Shown: positions 35,978-44,585, counted from the stretch's first letter. The stretch is 64,000 nt of DNA from Streptomyces sp. QL37 (GCF_002941025.1 NZ_PTJS01000001.1:7578605-7642604), one strand, 5' to 3'. Notes: generated from the letters alone by a model not told the origin. Program-made: numbers and translations.

Positions 35978-36364
35978 TCATCCCCTGACCAGCCGCCCCA
36001 GCGCCCACCGCGCCGGACCGATATAGGCGGCGAGGGCGACAGCAGGGCCCTCGATGCGGAGGGTCGTGGCCGATCCGCCGGGTCGGTGCTGGACCTCGTG
36101 ACGCAGCCGCAACCGCACCGGACCGAGCCGGACCCTCCACGCCCACCGCCATCGTTCCTCGTCCACCGACTCGACGAAGAACGCTGCCGTGACACCGAAC
36201 ACGGAGACGATCTCACCCCGGGTGCCGGGCCTGATCCGTTCATCGTCCACGCGCACCGCCCTGATCTGCGGCGACCACGACGGCCATCGGGCCGGTGCGA
36301 CGTAGCGCAGCCAGACGTCCTCGGCCGCCGCGCGGCCTTCGGCCCGTAGCGTCACAGCTGCCAT
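35978..36364 (-). CDS. SRPBCC/polyketide-cyclase-like ligand-binding protein
   Basis: 128 aa, one START/Bet v1-type domain. VTLRAEGRAAAEDVWLRYVA starts the domain, followed by WPSWSPQIRAVRVD, the typical W-P-W-S-P helix-strand turn, and RPGTRGEIVSVFGV; the C-terminal helix is IGPARWALGRLVRG. Such proteins bind small hydrophobic ligands or act as cyclases; no further hint. It lies 16 bp from the HU-like gene on the same strand and is likely cotranscribed. Confidence 0.87.
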   Translation of the reverse strand: MAAVTLRAEGRAAAEDVWLRYVAPARWPSWSPQIRAVRVDDERIRPGTRGEIVSVFGVTAAFFVESVDEERWRWAWRVRLGPVRLRLRHEVQHRPGGSATTLRIEGPAVALAAYIGPARWALGRLVRG

Positions 36365-36380
36365 CGGACCGGGACCCCGC

Positions 36381-36635
36381 TCATCCGGCCCGGTCGTGGA
36401 TGAACTCGTCGAGGGCCTTGCCCGGCCGCAAGGAGGCCTTGCCGCCCACGTCGTGGAAGCTGCCGAAGCCCACCAGGGTGACCGCCCTGCCCGCCCGGAG
36501 CGCCTCGGCGATCACTCCCGCCTCCGCGACCGTGCCGAACAGGGCATCGACCACCCGGCCGATCTGATCGGCCGGCACCTCGCCGCCCTCCGTCGTCTTG
36601 CGTCCGACCGCCTCGATCAGCCCGGACCTGTCCAT
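36381..36635 (-). CDS. HU-like protein lacking the DNA-binding beta-arm
   Basis: 84 aa, ATG at 36635. The helical dimerisation half of HU is clear (MDRSGLIEAVGRKT; QIGRVVDALFGTVAEAG; ALRAGRAVTLVGFGSF), as is the terminal RPGKALDEF. Between GFGSF and PGKAL there are only about 10 residues, where HU/IHF has about 30 forming the beta-arms that wrap DNA. So the DNA-clasping arm appears deleted. It could bind DNA weakly, act by dimerising with full HU, or bind something else. Cotranscribed with an SRPBCC gene. Confidence 0.8.
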   Translation of the reverse strand: MDRSGLIEAVGRKTTEGGEVPADQIGRVVDALFGTVAEAGVIAEALRAGRAVTLVGFGSFHDVGGKASLRPGKALDEFIHDRAG

Positions 36636-36796
36636 GCGAAGCACCTGCTTCCCGCCGACGAAGACGCGTGACAGACATGACCCTGCCGTCCACAGCAGTC
36701 GTCATGCGCCACACAGTGCCACCAGGGTGGCACCGGGGGAGCGCCACCGCACGCCGGGTGTGTGCGGAGGCGGGCGGCCCGCGCCCCCTCCTCCCC

Positions 36797-36955
36797 TCAG
36801 GTGTCGCGGGTGGCGAGCATCCCCAGCGTGGCGAGCCCGAGGACCACCCAGCCGAACCAGAGCCAGCCGTTGCTCCCCAGTGCCACCGTGTACGCCGTCA
36901 CCGCGACCAGCGCGCCGATCGTGAGCACTCCCATGGTTTTCGTGGATCCAGGCAT
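36797..36955 (-). CDS. Small membrane protein, 52 aa
   Basis: ATG at 36955 was chosen because GAGGAG lies about 9 nt upstream and the product (MPGSTKTMGVLTIG...) starts like homologues I recall in other Streptomyces. Two closely spaced hydrophobic segments at about 8-25 (VLTIGALVAVTAYTVAL) and 30-46 (WLWFGWVVLGLATLGML). No recognised domain. It lies next to the CtaG-type gene (stop at 37023) and may be in the same operon, downstream of ctaG. Confidence 0.75.
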   Translation of the reverse strand: MPGSTKTMGVLTIGALVAVTAYTVALGSNGWLWFGWVVLGLATLGMLATRDT

Positions 36956-37022
36956 GAGCGCACGCTCCTCACCCGGCCGCACGGCCGGTGCAGCCATGGT
37001 CACCCCTCGGGGGCGCCCACCG

Positions 37023-37973
37023 CTACTGGCCGCGCGCCTGCAATGAGGCGAGGTAGGCGTTGTACGCCTTCAGTTCCTGGTCGCCGTCCCGGTCGGCGGC
37101 ACGGTCGGAGCGCTTGGCCGTCCGCTGCTCGGAGCGGTACCACTGGAAGACCAGAGCGATCAGGACCAGCACGGACGGGATCTCGCTGAAGGCCCAGGCG
37201 ATCCCGCCGGCCGCGGACTGGTCGCCCAGGGCGTCGATACCGAGCGAGGCCGGAGGATTCTCGTACGCCTTCACCATCGGCTGGCTCGCCATCATCAGCG
37301 CGATCCCGAAGAACGCGTGGAACGGCATGCCCGCGAAGAGCTCCAGCATCCGCATCACGTAGCCGGGCCGGTGCGGGCCGGGGTCGACGCCCATGATCGG
37401 CCAGAAGAACACCAGGCCGACCGCCAGGAAGTGCACCATCATCGCGATGTGCCCCGTCTTCGACCCCATGAGGAAGTCGAACAGCGGAGTGAAGTAGAGC
37501 CCGTACAGGCTCGCGATGAAGAGCGGGATCGTGAAGACCGGATGCGTGATGATCCTCATGTAGCGGCTGTGGAGCAGCTTGAGCAGCAGCTCGCGCGGTC
37601 CCGTACGGTCCCGCCCGGCCACGGGCAGGGCCCGCAGGGCCAGGGTCACCGGGGCGCCCAGGAGCAGCAGGATCGGCGACACCATGCTGATCACCATGTG
37701 CTGCACCATGTGCACGCTGAACATGACCATGCCGTAGTCGTTCAGTCCCGTACACATCACCAGGGCGATGGACAGCACCCCGATGACGAAGAACACGATC
37801 CGGTTCACCGGCCAGTCGTCGCCCCGGGCGCGCAGCCGCGCGACCCCGTAGCCGTACAGGGCGAGTGCGGCGACGCAGCCGATGAGGAAGAACGGGTCCG
37901 CGGAGAACTCCAGCCCGCGTCCCAGCGTGAACGGCGGCAGATCCATGTTCATGCCGTGCCCGCCGTGATCCAT
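37023..37973 (-). CDS. Cytochrome c oxidase assembly protein, CtaG/Caa3 type
   Basis: 316 aa, about seven membrane helices. Matches the caa3_CtaG family: N-terminal His-rich MDHGGHGMNM (possible copper ligand), VMFSVHMVQHMVISMVSP (the conserved HM..H...P stretch), THPVFTIPLFIASLYGLYF, and MPFHAFFGIALMMAS. It is thought to deliver copper to the CuA or CuB centre of cytochrome c oxidase. The C-terminal ~40 residues are charged and cytoplasmic. Start ATG at 37973. Confidence 0.93.
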   Translation of the reverse strand: MDHGGHGMNMDLPPFTLGRGLEFSADPFFLIGCVAALALYGYGVARLRARGDDWPVNRIVFFVIGVLSIALVMCTGLNDYGMVMFSVHMVQHMVISMVSPILLLLGAPVTLALRALPVAGRDRTGPRELLLKLLHSRYMRIITHPVFTIPLFIASLYGLYFTPLFDFLMGSKTGHIAMMVHFLAVGLVFFWPIMGVDPGPHRPGYVMRMLELFAGMPFHAFFGIALMMASQPMVKAYENPPASLGIDALGDQSAAGGIAWAFSEIPSVLVLIALVFQWYRSEQRTAKRSDRAADRDGDQELKAYNAYLASLQARGQ

Positions 37974-38029
37974 CTGTTCACTCCCGCTGGGGACGTCCCC
38001 GTTTCGTGCCGGTTGTCCGGTCCAGACTA

Positions 38030-38067
38030 GAACCGCCCCCGGGCGCGGGTGCGGCCGGGGGCGGTTC
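38030..38067. terminator. Terminator hairpin between pfkA and ctaG
   Basis: Perfect 13-bp stem GAACCGCCCCCGG / CCGGGGGCGGTTC with a 12-nt loop, 18 bp past the pfkA stop on the minus strand. Confidence 0.8.
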
Positions 38068-38084
38068 AGCGGGTGTCGCGACGG

Positions 38085-39110
38085 TCAGAGCACGACCTGC
38101 GCCTCGGCGTAGCGCTCGGCCGGGACCGTCTTGAGGGTCTCCACGGCCGCCGCCAGGGGGACCATCGTGATGTCCGTGCCGCGCAGCGCCGTCATCATGC
38201 CGAACTCACCGCGGTGAGCGGCCTCCACCGCGTGCCAGCCGAAGCGGGTAGCCAGGACGCGGTCGTACGCGGTCGGGGTGCCGCCACGCTGCACATGGCC
38301 GAGGATCACCGGGCGGGCCTCCTTGCCGAGGCGCTGCTCCAGCTCGCCGGAGAGCTGCGTCGCCACGCCGGCGAAGCGCTCATGGCCGTAGATGTCCTTC
38401 GTGCCCTGGTTGAACTCCATGGAGCCCTCCCGCGGCTTCGCGCCCTCCGCGACGACGACGATCGCGAACTTCTTGCCGTCCGAGAAGCGCTTGCCGACCA
38501 GCTCGGTCAGCTCGTCGATGTCGAAGGGCCGCTCGGGCACGACGATGGCGTGCGCACCGGCAGCCATGCCCGAGTGCAGTGCGATCCAGCCGGTGTGTCG
38601 GCCCATGACCTCGACGATCAGCACCCGCTGGTGCGACTCGGCCGTCGTCTTCAGCCGGTCCAGCGCCTCGGTCGCGACCCCGACGGCCGTGTCGAAGCCG
38701 AAGGTCACGTCGGTGGAGGCGATGTCGTTGTCGATGGTCTTCGGCACACCGACGATGGGCAGGCCCGCTTCGGAGAGCAGGTTGGCGGCCTTCAGCGTGC
38801 CCTCGCCGCCGATCGGGATGATCGCGTCCAGGCCGAGATCGGCGACATGGCCCCTCGCCCGCTCCACGCCGTCACGCAGATGCGCGGGCTGGACACGGGA
38901 GGAGCCGAGGATCGTGCCACCACGGGCGAGGATGCCGCCGACCGCGTCGAGGTCGAGCTTGCGGTAGTCGCACTCGAGGAGGCCCTTCCAGCCGTCGTGG
39001 AAGCCGATGACCTCGTCGCCGTGGTCGACGACCGCGCGGTGCACGACGGAACGGATGACGGCGTTGAGGCCGGGGCAGTCGCCGCCGGAGGTGAGCACAC
39101 CAATTCGCAT
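38085..39110 (-). CDS. pfkA: 6-phosphofructokinase
   Basis: 341 aa, group A phosphofructokinase. Starts IGVLTSGGDCPGLNA; substrate loops PKTIDNDI and MGRHTGW are present. The two phosphate-donor residues are of mixed type: Gly104 in GGEGT (ATP type) with Lys124 in VPKTIDND (usually PPi type). Gly104 is thought to decide, so ATP use is expected, as known for Streptomyces phosphofructokinase. Single gene, with the terminator after its stop. Several Streptomyces genomes carry three pfkA copies; this is probably one of them. Confidence 0.95.
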   Translation of the reverse strand: MRIGVLTSGGDCPGLNAVIRSVVHRAVVDHGDEVIGFHDGWKGLLECDYRKLDLDAVGGILARGGTILGSSRVQPAHLRDGVERARGHVADLGLDAIIPIGGEGTLKAANLLSEAGLPIVGVPKTIDNDIASTDVTFGFDTAVGVATEALDRLKTTAESHQRVLIVEVMGRHTGWIALHSGMAAGAHAIVVPERPFDIDELTELVGKRFSDGKKFAIVVVAEGAKPREGSMEFNQGTKDIYGHERFAGVATQLSGELEQRLGKEARPVILGHVQRGGTPTAYDRVLATRFGWHAVEAAHRGEFGMMTALRGTDITMVPLAAAVETLKTVPAERYAEAQVVL

Positions 39111-39256
39111 TGCCCGGGAAACCTTTGCAACGTGGGCCGACGCCGGACCACGTCGTCCGGTTGGATCCCCGCCACCCTACCGGCGCGGGGTGGCCGGACC
39201 GAACCCACTGTCCGACTGCTGGACGTCCACCGGATGTACACCGGCCCGGCACACGC

Positions 39257-39283
39257 GGACCGGCCCCTCCGAGGGGCCGGTCC
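39257..39283. terminator. Terminator hairpin after gatD
   Basis: Perfect 12-bp stem GGACCGGCCCCT / AGGGGCCGGTCC around CCG, just past the gatD stop on the minus strand and upstream of pfkA. Confidence 0.85.
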
Positions 39284-39295
39284 GTACGGGCTGCC

Positions 39296-40024
39296 TCAGG
39301 CGGGCTGGGTCGCCGCGGCGATCCGCTCGGCGCGCAGCGCCTCGTACCACCGGTCGTCGCTCGGAGGCAGGGCGTTGACGTCCAGGGCCAGCTTCAGCAG
39401 CAGATCCGCGATCAGCGGGTTCCGCGCCAGGACGGGCCCGTGCATGTACGTACCGAAGACGGTGTCGTTGTACGCGCCTTCCGTGCCGTCACCCGTGCCG
39501 TTGCCCCGGCCGAGTCGCACCCGGGCGAACGGGCGCGCCGAGGGGCCGAGGTGGGTGACCCCCTGGTGGTTCTCGAAACCGGTCAGCGGCGGCAGCCCCA
39601 GGTTCGGGTCGATGTCGCCGAGCACGTCGCCGACGCACCGGGCGCCCTCACCACGGGTCGAGACGACGTCGAGCAGCCCGAGGCCGGGCTCGCGCTCGCC
39701 GAGGTCGTTGATGAACTCGTGACCGAGGATCTGGTAGCCGGCGCAGACCGAGAAGATGATCGCGCCGTTCGCCGCTGCCCTGTTCAGTCCGCCGTCACGG
39801 CGCAGCCGCTCCGAGGCGAGCCGCTGCGGCCGGTCCTCACCGCCGCCGATCAGGTAGATGTCGCCCGACGTCGGGATGGGCTGGTCGCTGCGCACGTCCA
39901 CGCGCGACACGTCGAGGCCGCGCTGGCGTGCCCGGCGCTCCACCACCAGGGCGTTGCCCTGGTCGCCGTAGGTGCTGAGGAGGTCGGGGTAGACCCACAC
40001 CAGCCGCAGGCTGTTGTTGCTCAT
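39296..40024 (-). CDS. gatD: Lipid II isoglutaminyl synthase, glutamine amidotransferase subunit GatD
   Basis: 242 aa, class I glutamine amidotransferase of the CobB/CobQ-like group. It supplies ammonia to MurT to amidate the second-position D-glutamate of lipid II. Nucleophile Cys94 in FSVCAGYQILG and His195 in GTYMHGPVL fit the GatD pattern; LVWVYPDLLSTYGDQGNAL at the start is typical. ATG at 40024, 34 bp after murT. Acts as a heterodimer with MurT. Confidence 0.95.
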   Translation of the reverse strand: MSNNSLRLVWVYPDLLSTYGDQGNALVVERRARQRGLDVSRVDVRSDQPIPTSGDIYLIGGGEDRPQRLASERLRRDGGLNRAAANGAIIFSVCAGYQILGHEFINDLGEREPGLGLLDVVSTRGEGARCVGDVLGDIDPNLGLPPLTGFENHQGVTHLGPSARPFARVRLGRGNGTGDGTEGAYNDTVFGTYMHGPVLARNPLIADLLLKLALDVNALPPSDDRWYEALRAERIAAATQPA

Positions 40025-40058
40025 GCTTCGTCCTCTCCGGGGGTTGCCCGCGCGGGGG

Positions 40059-41297
40059 TCAGTTGCCGACACGACGGCGCAGATCCTGGAAGGCGGTGTA
40101 GTTGGCGATGACCTCGATGCGGCCGGGCGGAGCCATCTGGACGGCCTCGTCCAGGGTCTCGCAGACACGGAAGTCGAGACCGGCGACCTCAAGCCGGACC
40201 GCCAGGTCCAGCTTGCGGTCGCCGAGCACGAAGATCGGGTGACCGTAGAGCTGGGTGTAGTCGACGTCCCACAGCCACGAGGTGTCCGTGCCGTCGGCGC
40301 CGCGTGCGTTCACCGAGAGGATGACCGGAGTGGGCGGCGGGTCGATCAGGGAGAACGTCTCGAGCCAGCCCGCCGGGTTCTTCGCCAGCAGGAGCCTGAG
40401 CTCGCGGCCGAGGAAGCTGACGACGTCGTAGCGGCCCGCCACGGCCTGCACCTGGTACATGCGCTCCAGGGCGACCTGCGGCGGCACGCCGAAGACCGCG
40501 GCCACGGCGGCCGAGCTCGTGGCGTTGGCCTTGTTGGCCCGGCCCGGCAGCTGCAGGTGGATCGGCCACGCCGAACCGTGCGGGTCCAGGACGTAGTCGC
40601 CGTTCAGCGCCCAGCTCGGGGCGGGACGGCGGAAGCCGCACTCCCCGCAGAACCAGTCGTCGCCGGGACGCTGCATCACACCGCCGCAGGACGGGCAGGA
40701 CCAGGCGTCGTCCTTCCACGCCTGCCCCGCCGCCACCCACACCACGTTGGGGGAGGACGAGGCGGCCCACACGATCAGCGGGTCGTCGGCGTTGGCCACG
40801 ATCACGGCCTTGGAGCCCGACAGGCCCTCACGCCACTTCTCGGCCAGCATCCGGGTCTCCGCCGCGCGGTCCAGCTGGTCGCGGGAGAGGTTGAGCAGCG
40901 CGATCACCTTCGGCGTCGTGTCGCGTGCCACACCCGCGAGGTACTTCTCGTCGACCTCGATCACGCCGTACCGCGCGTCCGAGCCCCCTGCCAGCGCGGA
41001 GGTGATCCCCGCGGGCATGTTGGCCCCGAGCGCGTTCGACACGACGGGACCGGCGGCCGTGAGCGCTTCCGCGATCAGCCGGGTGGTGGTCGTCTTGCCG
41101 TTCGTCGCTGACACGAGGATCACGTCCAGGTGCTGCGCCAGCCGCCCGAGCAGGTCGGGGTCGAGCTTGAGCGCCACCCGGCCGCCGATCACCGATCCGC
41201 TGCCGCGCCCCGCAGCGCGCGACACCGCCGCCGCGGCCTTGCCCGCCGTCACGGCGAGCTTGGCCCGCGGCGACAACGGCTCCGTGTTGCCTGCCAT
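40059..41297 (-). CDS. murT: Lipid II isoglutaminyl synthase, Mur-ligase subunit MurT
   Basis: 412 aa. Mur-ligase central domain with ATP loop SATNGKTTTT (66-72), VIEVDEKYL, and AETRMLAEKW; the C-terminal DUF1727 domain follows. The insert carries the four-cysteine zinc ribbon of MurT: C201-PS-C204 and C217-GE-C220. It activates the D-Glu carboxylate of lipid II for amidation by GatD. ATG at 41297. gatD follows 34 bp downstream, a two-gene operon ending at the hairpin at 39257-39283. Confidence 0.95.
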   Translation of the reverse strand: MAGNTEPLSPRAKLAVTAGKAAAAVSRAAGRGSGSVIGGRVALKLDPDLLGRLAQHLDVILVSATNGKTTTTRLIAEALTAAGPVVSNALGANMPAGITSALAGGSDARYGVIEVDEKYLAGVARDTTPKVIALLNLSRDQLDRAAETRMLAEKWREGLSGSKAVIVANADDPLIVWAASSSPNVVWVAAGQAWKDDAWSCPSCGGVMQRPGDDWFCGECGFRRPAPSWALNGDYVLDPHGSAWPIHLQLPGRANKANATSSAAVAAVFGVPPQVALERMYQVQAVAGRYDVVSFLGRELRLLLAKNPAGWLETFSLIDPPPTPVILSVNARGADGTDTSWLWDVDYTQLYGHPIFVLGDRKLDLAVRLEVAGLDFRVCETLDEAVQMAPPGRIEVIANYTAFQDLRRRVGN

Positions 41298-41411
41298 CGT
41301 CCTAGATCCTCCTTGCGTAAGTCCGCGCCCAGCCTATCGATGTCCGGCGCGACGACCGCACCTCGGCACCACGGGGAACGTGGAGGTCACGTGGAACGTA
41401 CGCTTCTCCCC

Positions 41412-41966
41412 ATGCGAAACCGCCCGATCCCCGGCAGTTCCGGACGCGTTCGCGCCATGACTCTGCTCGGCGCCCCGGTGCTCCACAGTCCGTGCGACGA
41501 CGTCACCGAGTTCGGCCCGTCGCTCGCCCGGCTGGTGGAGGACATGTTCGCCACCATGTACGCCGCGAACGGTGTGGGGCTCGCCGCGAACCAGATCGGC
41601 TTCCCCCTCAAGGTGTTCGTCTTCGACTGTCCGGACGACGACGAGGTCCGGCATCTGGGCCACGTCGTCAATCCGGTACTCGTCGAGGCGGACGGCATCA
41701 CCGTACGCGGAGCGGAGGGGTGTCTCTCGCTTCCGGGGCTCGAAGCCGCCACCCCGCGTTTCGACCACGCGGTGGTCGAGGGCCGGACGGTGACGGGGGA
41801 GCCGGTGCGGATCGTCGGCACCGGCTGGTTCGCCCGCTGTCTGCAGCACGAGTGCGACCACCTCGACGGCCGCGTCTACACGGACCGGCTGACGGGGCTG
41901 CGCCGCGCCAGGGCGCTGCGCGCGGCCCGGCGGGCGCCCTGGGCGCGTACGGCCGCCGACGGCTGA
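41412..41966 (+). CDS. def: Peptide deformylase
   Basis: 184 aa from ATG 41412. Removes the N-formyl group from nascent proteins. The three family motifs are intact: GVGLAANQ (54-61), EGCLSLPG (from 102) and the metal-binding HECDH (146-150). The chosen ATG has no clear Shine-Dalgarno; a GTG at 41391 with GGAGG four bases upstream is an equally plausible start. Divergent from murT. The C-terminus is Arg/Ala-rich, as in other streptomycete Def copies. Confidence 0.94.
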   Translation: MRNRPIPGSSGRVRAMTLLGAPVLHSPCDDVTEFGPSLARLVEDMFATMYAANGVGLAANQIGFPLKVFVFDCPDDDEVRHLGHVVNPVLVEADGITVRGAEGCLSLPGLEAATPRFDHAVVEGRTVTGEPVRIVGTGWFARCLQHECDHLDGRVYTDRLTGLRRARALRAARRAPWARTAADG

Positions 41967-41988
41967 GGCCCCCGGGCCCGGCGGTCGC

Positions 41989-42639
41989 TCAGAACCCCTG
42001 GCCGCCGGGCAGGTCGCCGGCGTCGGCGAGCCTGCCCCAGAGCAGGTCGGCGAGGCTGCGTACCAGCTGCTCCCGCGAGCACGGCCGGTCGCCCAGCCAC
42101 CAGTCGCCGGCCGCGTGCATCATGCCGACGATGCCGTGACCCCAGATGCGGGCCATCTGCTCGCTGTCCGGGCCGAGATCGACCCGCTCCGCGATCACCT
42201 TCCCCAGCTCCTCGCCGAGGCGGCGCAGCAGCGGCGCGGAGTGACGGCCGACGTCGAAGCCCTGTTCGGGCGAGGGGGCCGCGTCGTCGGACGGGTGCAT
42301 CAGGAAGCGGTAGACCTGGGGGCGCGCCTCGATCGCCGCGAGGTAGGTGTCCAGGGTCGACTCGACCCGCTCGCGCCGCTCGGAGGGTGCGTCGAGCGCG
42401 GCCCGCAGGGCGCTCAGCAGTGCGTCGGTGTGGCGTTTGGCGAGCGCGCGGTAGAGGCCGCCCTTGTCGCCGAAGTGCCGGTAGAGGATGGGCTTGGTGA
42501 TCCCGGCCTCCGCGGCGATCGCGTTCATCGACGCCTTCGGACCGTCCCTGAGCACCACTCGGTCCGCGGCCTCCAGCAGCTCCCGGCGGCGGCGTTCGGC
42601 CGCTGTCCGCTGCCGTTCGGCCCCTCTTGTGGTCTCCAT
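41989..42639 (-). CDS. TetR-family regulator divergent from acyl-CoA dehydrogenase
   Basis: 216 aa. TetR_N at about 12-62: RRRELLEAADRVVLRDGPKA, then MNAIAAEAGITKPILYRHF and GDKGGLYRALAKRH. The C-terminal domain ends WGRLADAGDLPGGQGF. Its start faces an acyl-CoA dehydrogenase gene and the region between has a GGTAAC/GTTACC palindrome, so it probably represses fatty-acid breakdown. The stop is 22 bp from the convergent def gene. Confidence 0.93.
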   Translation of the reverse strand: METTRGAERQRTAAERRRRELLEAADRVVLRDGPKASMNAIAAEAGITKPILYRHFGDKGGLYRALAKRHTDALLSALRAALDAPSERRERVESTLDTYLAAIEARPQVYRFLMHPSDDAAPSPEQGFDVGRHSAPLLRRLGEELGKVIAERVDLGPDSEQMARIWGHGIVGMMHAAGDWWLGDRPCSREQLVRSLADLLWGRLADAGDLPGGQGF

Positions 42640-42755
42640 GTCGTTTCTCCCGCCCCACCCAGCTGTCCTGCGATCTCGTCACGCCCGGGCAACGTAACAC
42701 CCTGCGTCCGCCGTGCGCGGATCCCCAGCTGACTGGTTGACAGAGGCTACTTGCT

Positions 42756-42775
42756 GGTAACAGACTGGTGTTACC
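42756..42775. promoter_or_regulatory. Candidate TetR operator upstream of acyl-CoA dehydrogenase
   Basis: GGTAAC and GTTACC arms separated by 8 bp, followed by a further half-site AGTAACG at 42779-42785. The site lies 38 bp before the acyl-CoA dehydrogenase ATG, between the two divergent genes. Confidence 0.6.
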
Positions 42776-42812
42776 GCTAGTAACGGGTTTTCCGGAAGTG
42801 CATGGAGGGAAC

Positions 42813-44039
42813 ATGGCCGAGTTCACGCTCGAGCTCAACGACGACCAGAAGCAGGTCCGTGACTGGCTGCACGGATTCGCCGCCGAGGTGATCCGGCCGG
42901 CCGCTTCGGAGTGGGACGAGCGTGAGGAAACGCCGTGGCCCGTCATCCAGGAGGCGGCCAAGGTCGGCATCTACTCCCTCGACTTCTACGCCCAGCAGTT
43001 CTTCGACCCTACGGGCCTGGGCATTCCCATGGCCATGGAGGAGCTCTTCTGGGGTGACGCGGGTATCGCCCTGTCGATCGTCGGCACCGGCCTGGCGGCC
43101 GTCGGCGTCCTCGCCAACGGCACCGAGGAGCAGATCGGCACCTGGATCCCGCAGATGTACGGGGACGCCGACGACGTGAAGGTCGCGGCCTTCTGCTCCT
43201 CCGAGCCGGACGCCGGTTCCGACGTCGCCTCGATGCGTACCCGCGCGGTGTACGACGAGGCCAAGGACGAGTGGATCCTCAACGGCACCAAGACCTGGGC
43301 GACCAACGGCGGGATCGCCAACGTCCACGTCGTCGTCGCCGTGGTCGACCCCGAACTGGGCTCGAAGGGCCACGCCTCCTTCATCGTCCCGCCGGCCACT
43401 CCCGGCCTCTCGCAGGGACAGAAGTTCAAGAAGCACGGCATCCGCGCCTCGCACACGGCCGAGGTCGTCCTCGAGGACGTCCGCGTCCCCGGCCACTGCC
43501 TGCTCGGCGGCAAGGAGAAGCTCGACGAGCGCCTCGCCCGGGCCCGCGAGCGCGCCAGGTCCGGGGGTGAACGCGTCAAGAACGCGGCGATGGCGACCTT
43601 CGAGGCGTCCCGCCCGGCCGTCGGCGCCATGGCCGTGGGTACCGCACGCGCCGCCTACGAGGTCGCGCTCGACTACGCGAAGACGCGGACCCAGTTCGGC
43701 CGCCCGATCATCGACAACCAGGGAATCGCCTTCCAGCTGGCCGACATGCGTACGCAGATCGACGCGGCCCGGCTGCTCGTCTGGCGCGCCTCCTGGATGG
43801 CGAGCGCCGGCAAGCCGTTCACCGCGGCGGAGGGCTCGATGTCGAAGCTCTACGCGAGCGAGACGGCCAAGACCGTCACCGCCCAGGCCGTGCAGATCCT
43901 CGGCGGCAACGGCTTCACCCGTGAGTACCCGGTCGAGCGCATGCACCGGGACGCCGCGATCTACACCATCTTCGAGGGCACGAGCGAGATCCAGCGCCTG
44001 GTCATCGCCCGCACCCTGTCGGGCATGCCGATCCGCTAG
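42813..44039 (+). CDS. Acyl-CoA dehydrogenase
   Basis: 408 aa, FAD-dependent. N-terminal helical domain (LELNDDQKQVRDWLHGFAAE), mid beta domain with AFCSSEPDAGSDVASM and TKTWATNGG, and C-terminal ACAD_1 domain with YAKTRTQFGRPI, ILGGNGFTREYPVERMHRD and the terminal YTIFEGTSEIQRLVIAR (the conserved FEGTSE, FAD/catalytic region). Oxidises acyl-CoA to trans-2-enoyl-CoA. ATG at 42813 with GGAGGGA just upstream. Probably repressed by the divergent TetR protein. Confidence 0.95.
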   Translation: MAEFTLELNDDQKQVRDWLHGFAAEVIRPAASEWDEREETPWPVIQEAAKVGIYSLDFYAQQFFDPTGLGIPMAMEELFWGDAGIALSIVGTGLAAVGVLANGTEEQIGTWIPQMYGDADDVKVAAFCSSEPDAGSDVASMRTRAVYDEAKDEWILNGTKTWATNGGIANVHVVVAVVDPELGSKGHASFIVPPATPGLSQGQKFKKHGIRASHTAEVVLEDVRVPGHCLLGGKEKLDERLARARERARSGGERVKNAAMATFEASRPAVGAMAVGTARAAYEVALDYAKTRTQFGRPIIDNQGIAFQLADMRTQIDAARLLVWRASWMASAGKPFTAAEGSMSKLYASETAKTVTAQAVQILGGNGFTREYPVERMHRDAAIYTIFEGTSEIQRLVIARTLSGMPIR

Positions 44040-44048
44040 CCACGGGCA

Positions 44049-44081
44049 GCGGGGCCGGACCGTGCACCGGTCCGGCCCCGC
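44049..44081. terminator. Strong terminator hairpin between convergent genes
   Basis: Perfect 14-bp stem GCGGGGCCGGACCG / CGGTCCGGCCCCGC with loop TGCAC between the acyl-CoA dehydrogenase and glutathione peroxidase stops; bidirectional. Confidence 0.88.
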
Positions 44082-44096
44082 GTGCTGTCCGTACCG

Positions 44097-44585
44097 CTAC
44101 CGCGGCAGATGGGCCTCGACGGCCGCCACGACCTCGGGCGCCTCCGGCTCGGTGCGCGGGCGGATCCGCGCGACCGGCTCACCGGCCGGGGAGATCAGGA
44201 ACTTCTCGAAGTTCCACTGGACGTCCCCCGCCGTGCCCTCGGCGTCGTCGAGCTTCGTCAGCTCCGTGTACAGGGGGTGCCGGTTCTCGCCGTTGACGTC
44301 GATCTTCTCCAGCAGCGGGAAGCTGACCCCGTAGGTCGTCGAGCAGAACGTCTGGATCTCCTCCGCGGTGCCCGGCTCCTGGCCCGCGAACTGGTTGCAG
44401 GGCACTCCGAGAACGGTGAATCCGCGGTCCGCGTACGTCTTCTGAAGCTTTTCCAGGCCGGCGTACTGCGGAGTGAGTCCGCACCGGGAAGCGACGTTCA
44501 CCAGCAGGACCGCCGAACCCTTGTAGGCGCCCAGGGTGGTCGGCTCGCCGGCGAGCGTGCGGAGCGGGATGTCGTGCAGCGTCAT
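44097..44585 (-). CDS. Glutathione peroxidase-family thiol peroxidase (Cys type)
   Basis: 162 aa. Reduces hydroperoxides; in bacteria without glutathione it probably uses thioredoxin or another thiol. Peroxidatic Cys35 in NVASRCGLTPQY (TGC codon, so not selenocysteine), Gln65 in CNQFAGQEPG, and the Trp-Asn pair in VQWNFEKFL complete the active site. ATG at 44585 overlaps the stop of the GNAT gene upstream by 4 bp. Third gene of XRE-cupin / GNAT / peroxidase. Confidence 0.95.
   Translation of the reverse strand: MTLHDIPLRTLAGEPTTLGAYKGSAVLLVNVASRCGLTPQYAGLEKLQKTYADRGFTVLGVPCNQFAGQEPGTAEEIQTFCSTTYGVSFPLLEKIDVNGENRHPLYTELTKLDDAEGTAGDVQWNFEKFLISPAGEPVARIRPRTEPEAPEVVAAVEAHLPR

Noticed and set aside
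44097..44585. Selenocysteine in glutathione peroxidase
   Set aside because: The active-site codon is TGC (Cys), not TGA.
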